A stretch of DNA of 64,000 nt. Source: Mesocricetibacter intestinalis (GTDB lineage: Bacteria > Pseudomonadota > Gammaproteobacteria > Enterobacterales > Pasteurellaceae). Shown one piece after another: positions 61,418 through 64,000 of this stretch. Each line of letters begins with the position of its first letter. Within the stretch, counting starts at the first letter, position 1. The notes under the pieces are model-generated. The model was given only the letters and a program-made list of their open reading frames with translations, was not told where the DNA came from and searched no databases. The stretch covers positions 1-64,000 of the forward strand of contig NZ_SNYQ01000009.1 of NCBI RefSeq assembly GCF_004363295.1. Direction: 5' to 3'. A program made the position numbers and the translations under genes.

Positions 61418-62641
61418 ATGAGTTCAGATAATTTCAGTTTAAAGCCGGTTCCCCAGAGCGAGCGCAAAAGTCTGTTGGCGTTAACTTTCGTTATGCTCGG
61501 GCTGACCTTTTTTTCCGCCAGTATGTGGACCGGCGGTACCCTGGGCACCTCATTAAATTATAATGATTTCTGGCTGGCAGTGATTGCCGGAAACCTGATG
61601 CTCGGGGTTTATACATCTTTGTTGGGATATATCGGGGCTAAAACCGGATTGACCACGCATATTCTGGCCCGTTATTCCTTTGGGGTGAAAGGTTCCTGGC
61701 TGCCTTCTTTCTTGCTCGGCGGTACTCAGGTAGGCTGGTTCGGGGTCGGTGTGGCGATGTTTGCGATTCCGGTCAATAAATTTACCGGTATTGATGTCAA
61801 TGTCTTGATTTTGCTGTCCGGGGCGCTAATGACGGTAACGGTTTTCTTTGGTATTTCGGCCTTGACGATACTTTCCGCCGTTGCGGTTCCCGCTATTGCG
61901 ATACTGGGTTCTTATTCCGTTTATCTTGCTATCACCGATGCCGGCGGCTTGTCTGTGGTGGAAAATTTAGTACCTAAAGCGCCGATTTCTTTATCCATGG
62001 CGATTACGCTGGTTGTGGGTTCTTTCGTTAGCGCCGGAACCCTAACTGCCGATTTCGTACGCTTCGGGCGTAAAGCGAATCAGGCGGTCGTGGTTGCCAT
62101 GATCGCCTTTTTTCTGGGCAATTCTCTGATGTTCATATTCGGCGCCGCCGGTGCCGCAGTAAAAGGTATGGCGGATATTTCCGATGTTATGGTGGCCCAA
62201 GGGCTACTGTTACCGGCAATTATCGTACTGGGGTTAAATATCTGGACTACCAATGATAACGCCTTATATGCCTCGGGTCTGGGCTTTGCTAATATTACCG
62301 GGGTAAGTAGCCGTATTTTATCGGTGGTAAACGGAATTGTGGGAACCCTCTGCGCCCTATGGTTGTATAATAACTTTGTGGGTTGGCTGACTTTCCTGTC
62401 CGCCGCAATTCCACCGGTGGGCGGTGTAATTATCGCCGACTATCTGATGCGTCGCCATGCCTACCAGGATTTTGACAAAGCGCATTTTGTCCAGATTAAC
62501 TGGGCGGCGATTGTTGCTGTGGGCGTGGGCGTTGCCTGCGGTAAGTTTTTACCGGGAATTATTCCGGTTAATGCGGTGATTAGCGGTGCAGTCGCCTATT
62601 TGGTACTGAATCCGATTCTGCGCAAACCTTTCAGTAAATAA
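61418..62641 (+). CDS. codB: cytosine permease
   Basis: A 407-aa NCS1-family permease with about 12 transmembrane helices. The opening VPQSERKSLLALTFVMLGLTFFSASMWTGGTLGTSL is characteristic of CodB, as are LARYSFGVKGSWLPSFLLGGTQVGWFGVGVAMF and FVSAGTLTADFVRFGRKANQAV. It imports cytosine with protons. The CodA gene follows 9 nt downstream. Length is normal (E. coli 419). Confidence 0.95.
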   Translation: MSSDNFSLKPVPQSERKSLLALTFVMLGLTFFSASMWTGGTLGTSLNYNDFWLAVIAGNLMLGVYTSLLGYIGAKTGLTTHILARYSFGVKGSWLPSFLLGGTQVGWFGVGVAMFAIPVNKFTGIDVNVLILLSGALMTVTVFFGISALTILSAVAVPAIAILGSYSVYLAITDAGGLSVVENLVPKAPISLSMAITLVVGSFVSAGTLTADFVRFGRKANQAVVVAMIAFFLGNSLMFIFGAAGAAVKGMADISDVMVAQGLLLPAIIVLGLNIWTTNDNALYASGLGFANITGVSSRILSVVNGIVGTLCALWLYNNFVGWLTFLSAAIPPVGGVIIADYLMRRHAYQDFDKAHFVQINWAAIVAVGVGVACGKFLPGIIPVNAVISGAVAYLVLNPILRKPFSK

Positions 62642-62650
62642 GGAGCAATT

Positions 62651-63913
62651 ATGTTAATCGAAAACGTTCATCTCGCCCATAAAGAAGGACTTTGGCAGAT
62701 TCTGATTGAAAACGGCGTTATCCGCGCGATCCGCCCCCATGGAGAAAGCCTTCCGTTTGAAGGTGAAAAAATTGACGGCCAGGGCGGCGTGGTTTATCCG
62801 CCTTTTGTGGAACCTCATATCCATTTGGATGCCACTCAAACCGCCGGCCAGCCGAGCTGGAATCAATCCGGCACCCTGTTTGAGGGGATCGAACGCTGGG
62901 CGGAACGTAAATCCCTGCTCAGCCATGAAGATGTGAAAAGCCGAGCTTGGAAAACGCTGAAATGGCAGATTGCCAACGGTATTCAGCATGTGCGTACCCA
63001 TGTGGATGTTTCCGATCCGACCCTGACCGCACTGAAGGCCATGCTTGAAGTCAAAAAAGAAGTAGCGCCTTGGGTGGATGTTCAGATTGTCGCTTTCCCG
63101 CAGGAGGGAATTTTATCCTACCCGAACGGTGAAGCCTTGTTGGAACGGGCGATGGAAATGGGAGCCGATGTGGTCGGCGGGATTCCGCATTTTGAGTTCA
63201 CGCGCGAATACGGCGTGGAATCTATGCACATTGCGTTTAGAATCGCACGTAAATATGGTAAACCGCTGGATATTCATTGTGATGAAATCGATGATGAACA
63301 GTCCCGCTTTGTAGAAACCGTTGCCGCATTGGCATTAAAATACGAAATCGGCGATCAGGTTACCGCCAGCCATACCACTGCGATGCATTCCTATAACGGC
63401 GCCTATGCTTCCCGTTTATTCCGTTTACTGAAAATGTCGGGTATTAATTTTGTGGCGAATCCTTTGGTAAACATTCATTTGCAGGGGCGTTTCGATACTT
63501 ATCCTAAACGACGCGGTATTACTCGGGTAAAAGAGATGTTAAAAAATAATATCAATGTGTGTTTCGGACATGATGATGTATTTGATCCTTGGTATCCGCT
63601 TGGTACGGCGAATATGCTACAGGTGCTGCATATGGGGCTGCATGTTTGCCAGCTGATGGGCCACGGTCAGATTAATGATGGACTGAAGCTGATCACCGAG
63701 AACAGCGCCAAGGCCTTAGGTTTACGCGGTTACGGTATTGCCGAAGGGAATGTCGCCAATTTGATTATTCTGCCGGCGGAAAACGGTTTTGATGCGGTCA
63801 GACGGCAGGTTCCGGTTCGCTATTCGATTCGTGCCGGAAAAGTTATCGCCTGCACCGAACCTGCGCAGAGTCGGATTTACTTGCAGCAGGAAGAAAAGAT
63901 CGATTTCCGTTAA
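62651..63913 (+). CDS. codA: cytosine deaminase
   Basis: A 420-aa amidohydrolase that deaminates cytosine to uracil for pyrimidine salvage. Metal ligands are His-x-His in EPHIHLDAT (about residues 56-64), His in [11 protein letters not shown] (about 211-221), [10 protein letters not shown] and Asp in [19 protein letters not shown] (about 307-325). It is the second gene of codBA. Length and motifs agree with E. coli CodA (427). Confidence 0.96.
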   Translation: MLIENVHLAHKEGLWQILIENGVIRAIRPHGESLPFEGEKIDGQGGVVYPPFVEPHIHLDATQTAGQPSWNQSGTLFEGIERWAERKSLLSHEDVKSRAWKTLKWQIANGIQHVRTHVDVSDPTLTALKAMLEVKKEVAPWVDVQIVAFPQEGILSYPNGEALLERAMEMGADVVGGIPHFEFTREYGVESMHIAFRIARKYGKPLDIHCDEIDDEQSRFVETVAALALKYEIGDQVTASHTTAMHSYNGAYASRLFRLLKMSGINFVANPLVNIHLQGRFDTYPKRRGITRVKEMLKNNINVCFGHDDVFDPWYPLGTANMLQVLHMGLHVCQLMGHGQINDGLKLITENSAKALGLRGYGIAEGNVANLIILPAENGFDAVRRQVPVRYSIRAGKVIACTEPAQSRIYLQQEEKIDFR

Positions 63914-63944
63914 AATACGGGGCGTTCCGCCCTATAAAGCTGTT

Positions 63945-63984
63945 AATACCGGCGCAAAGCGGGCGTTATGTTCTGCGCCGGTAT
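63945..63984 (+). repeat. inverted repeat downstream of codA
   Basis: ATACCGGCGCA (from 63946) pairs with TGCGCCGGTAT (to 63984) around a 17-nt loop. There is no T run after it, so it is a stable mRNA 3' hairpin and not a clear Rho-independent terminator. The last 16 bases of the window show nothing further. Confidence 0.6.
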
Positions 63985-64000
63985 CCTCCCTCATCATTAA

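Overview
The window is chromosomal DNA from a Pasteurellaceae bacterium. The 9-base uptake signal AAGTGCGGT (the Haemophilus-type USS) recurs throughout in both orientations, often as inverted pairs between genes, and nearly every gene is a recognisable gammaproteobacterial orthologue in an order familiar from Haemophilus or E. coli. A capnophilic or rumen relative such as Basfia/Mannheimia succiniciproducens or Actinobacillus succinogenes would fit the metabolic content, but the species is a guess.

Layout: 1-437 is the tail of an rRNA operon (two tandem, non-identical 5S genes, then tRNA-Asp and tRNA-Trp). 457-5359 holds greB, tex, dps, a flavin reductase and ridA. 5412-11047 (minus strand) is the isoleucine/valine operon ilvL-G-M-D-A with a leader peptide and attenuator; it lacks ilvE. 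11221-15498 holds yigL, crcB, sdhE and the envelope-stress operon rpoE-rseA-rseB-rseC, with a sigma-E promoter in front. 15527-16887 (minus) is nfuA and comF; comF has a possible Sxy/CRP-S competence site upstream.

17201-22034 (minus) is a four-gene glycyl-radical operon: YbiY-like activase, YbiW-like glycyl radical enzyme, DeoR-type regulator and fructose-6-phosphate aldolase. In E. coli these enzymes have been linked to radical-mediated breakdown of 1,5-anhydroglucitol-6-phosphate. A perfect 28-bp palindrome lies just before the regulator. 22245-34460 holds aroE-tsaC-yrdD, rmuC, a trimeric autotransporter adhesin, yqhA, an MgtC-family gene, mutS, and recA-recX with a LexA box.

35021-51247 is an anaerobic respiration island: the nitrate/nitrite sensor narQ, two tandem DMSO-reductase-type catalytic subunits (the first YnfE/F-like and in its own transcription unit, the second a true DmsA) sharing one dmsB-dmsC-dmsD set, a NapF-like ferredoxin, and the complete periplasmic nitrate reductase operon napFDAGHBC. 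FNR-like boxes precede both dmsA genes, and a NarP-type inverted repeat precedes nap.

51416-63913 holds ftsB-ispD-ispF-truD-surE, a VTT-domain membrane protein, a small lipoprotein that looks like a duplicated N-terminus of the adjacent NlpD/LppB, nlpD, a periplasmic acid phosphatase, a Bcr-type drug exporter, a small secreted protein of unknown function divergent from a LysR regulator, and codB-codA preceded by a near-perfect PurR operator. I saw no prophage, insertion sequence or CRISPR array.
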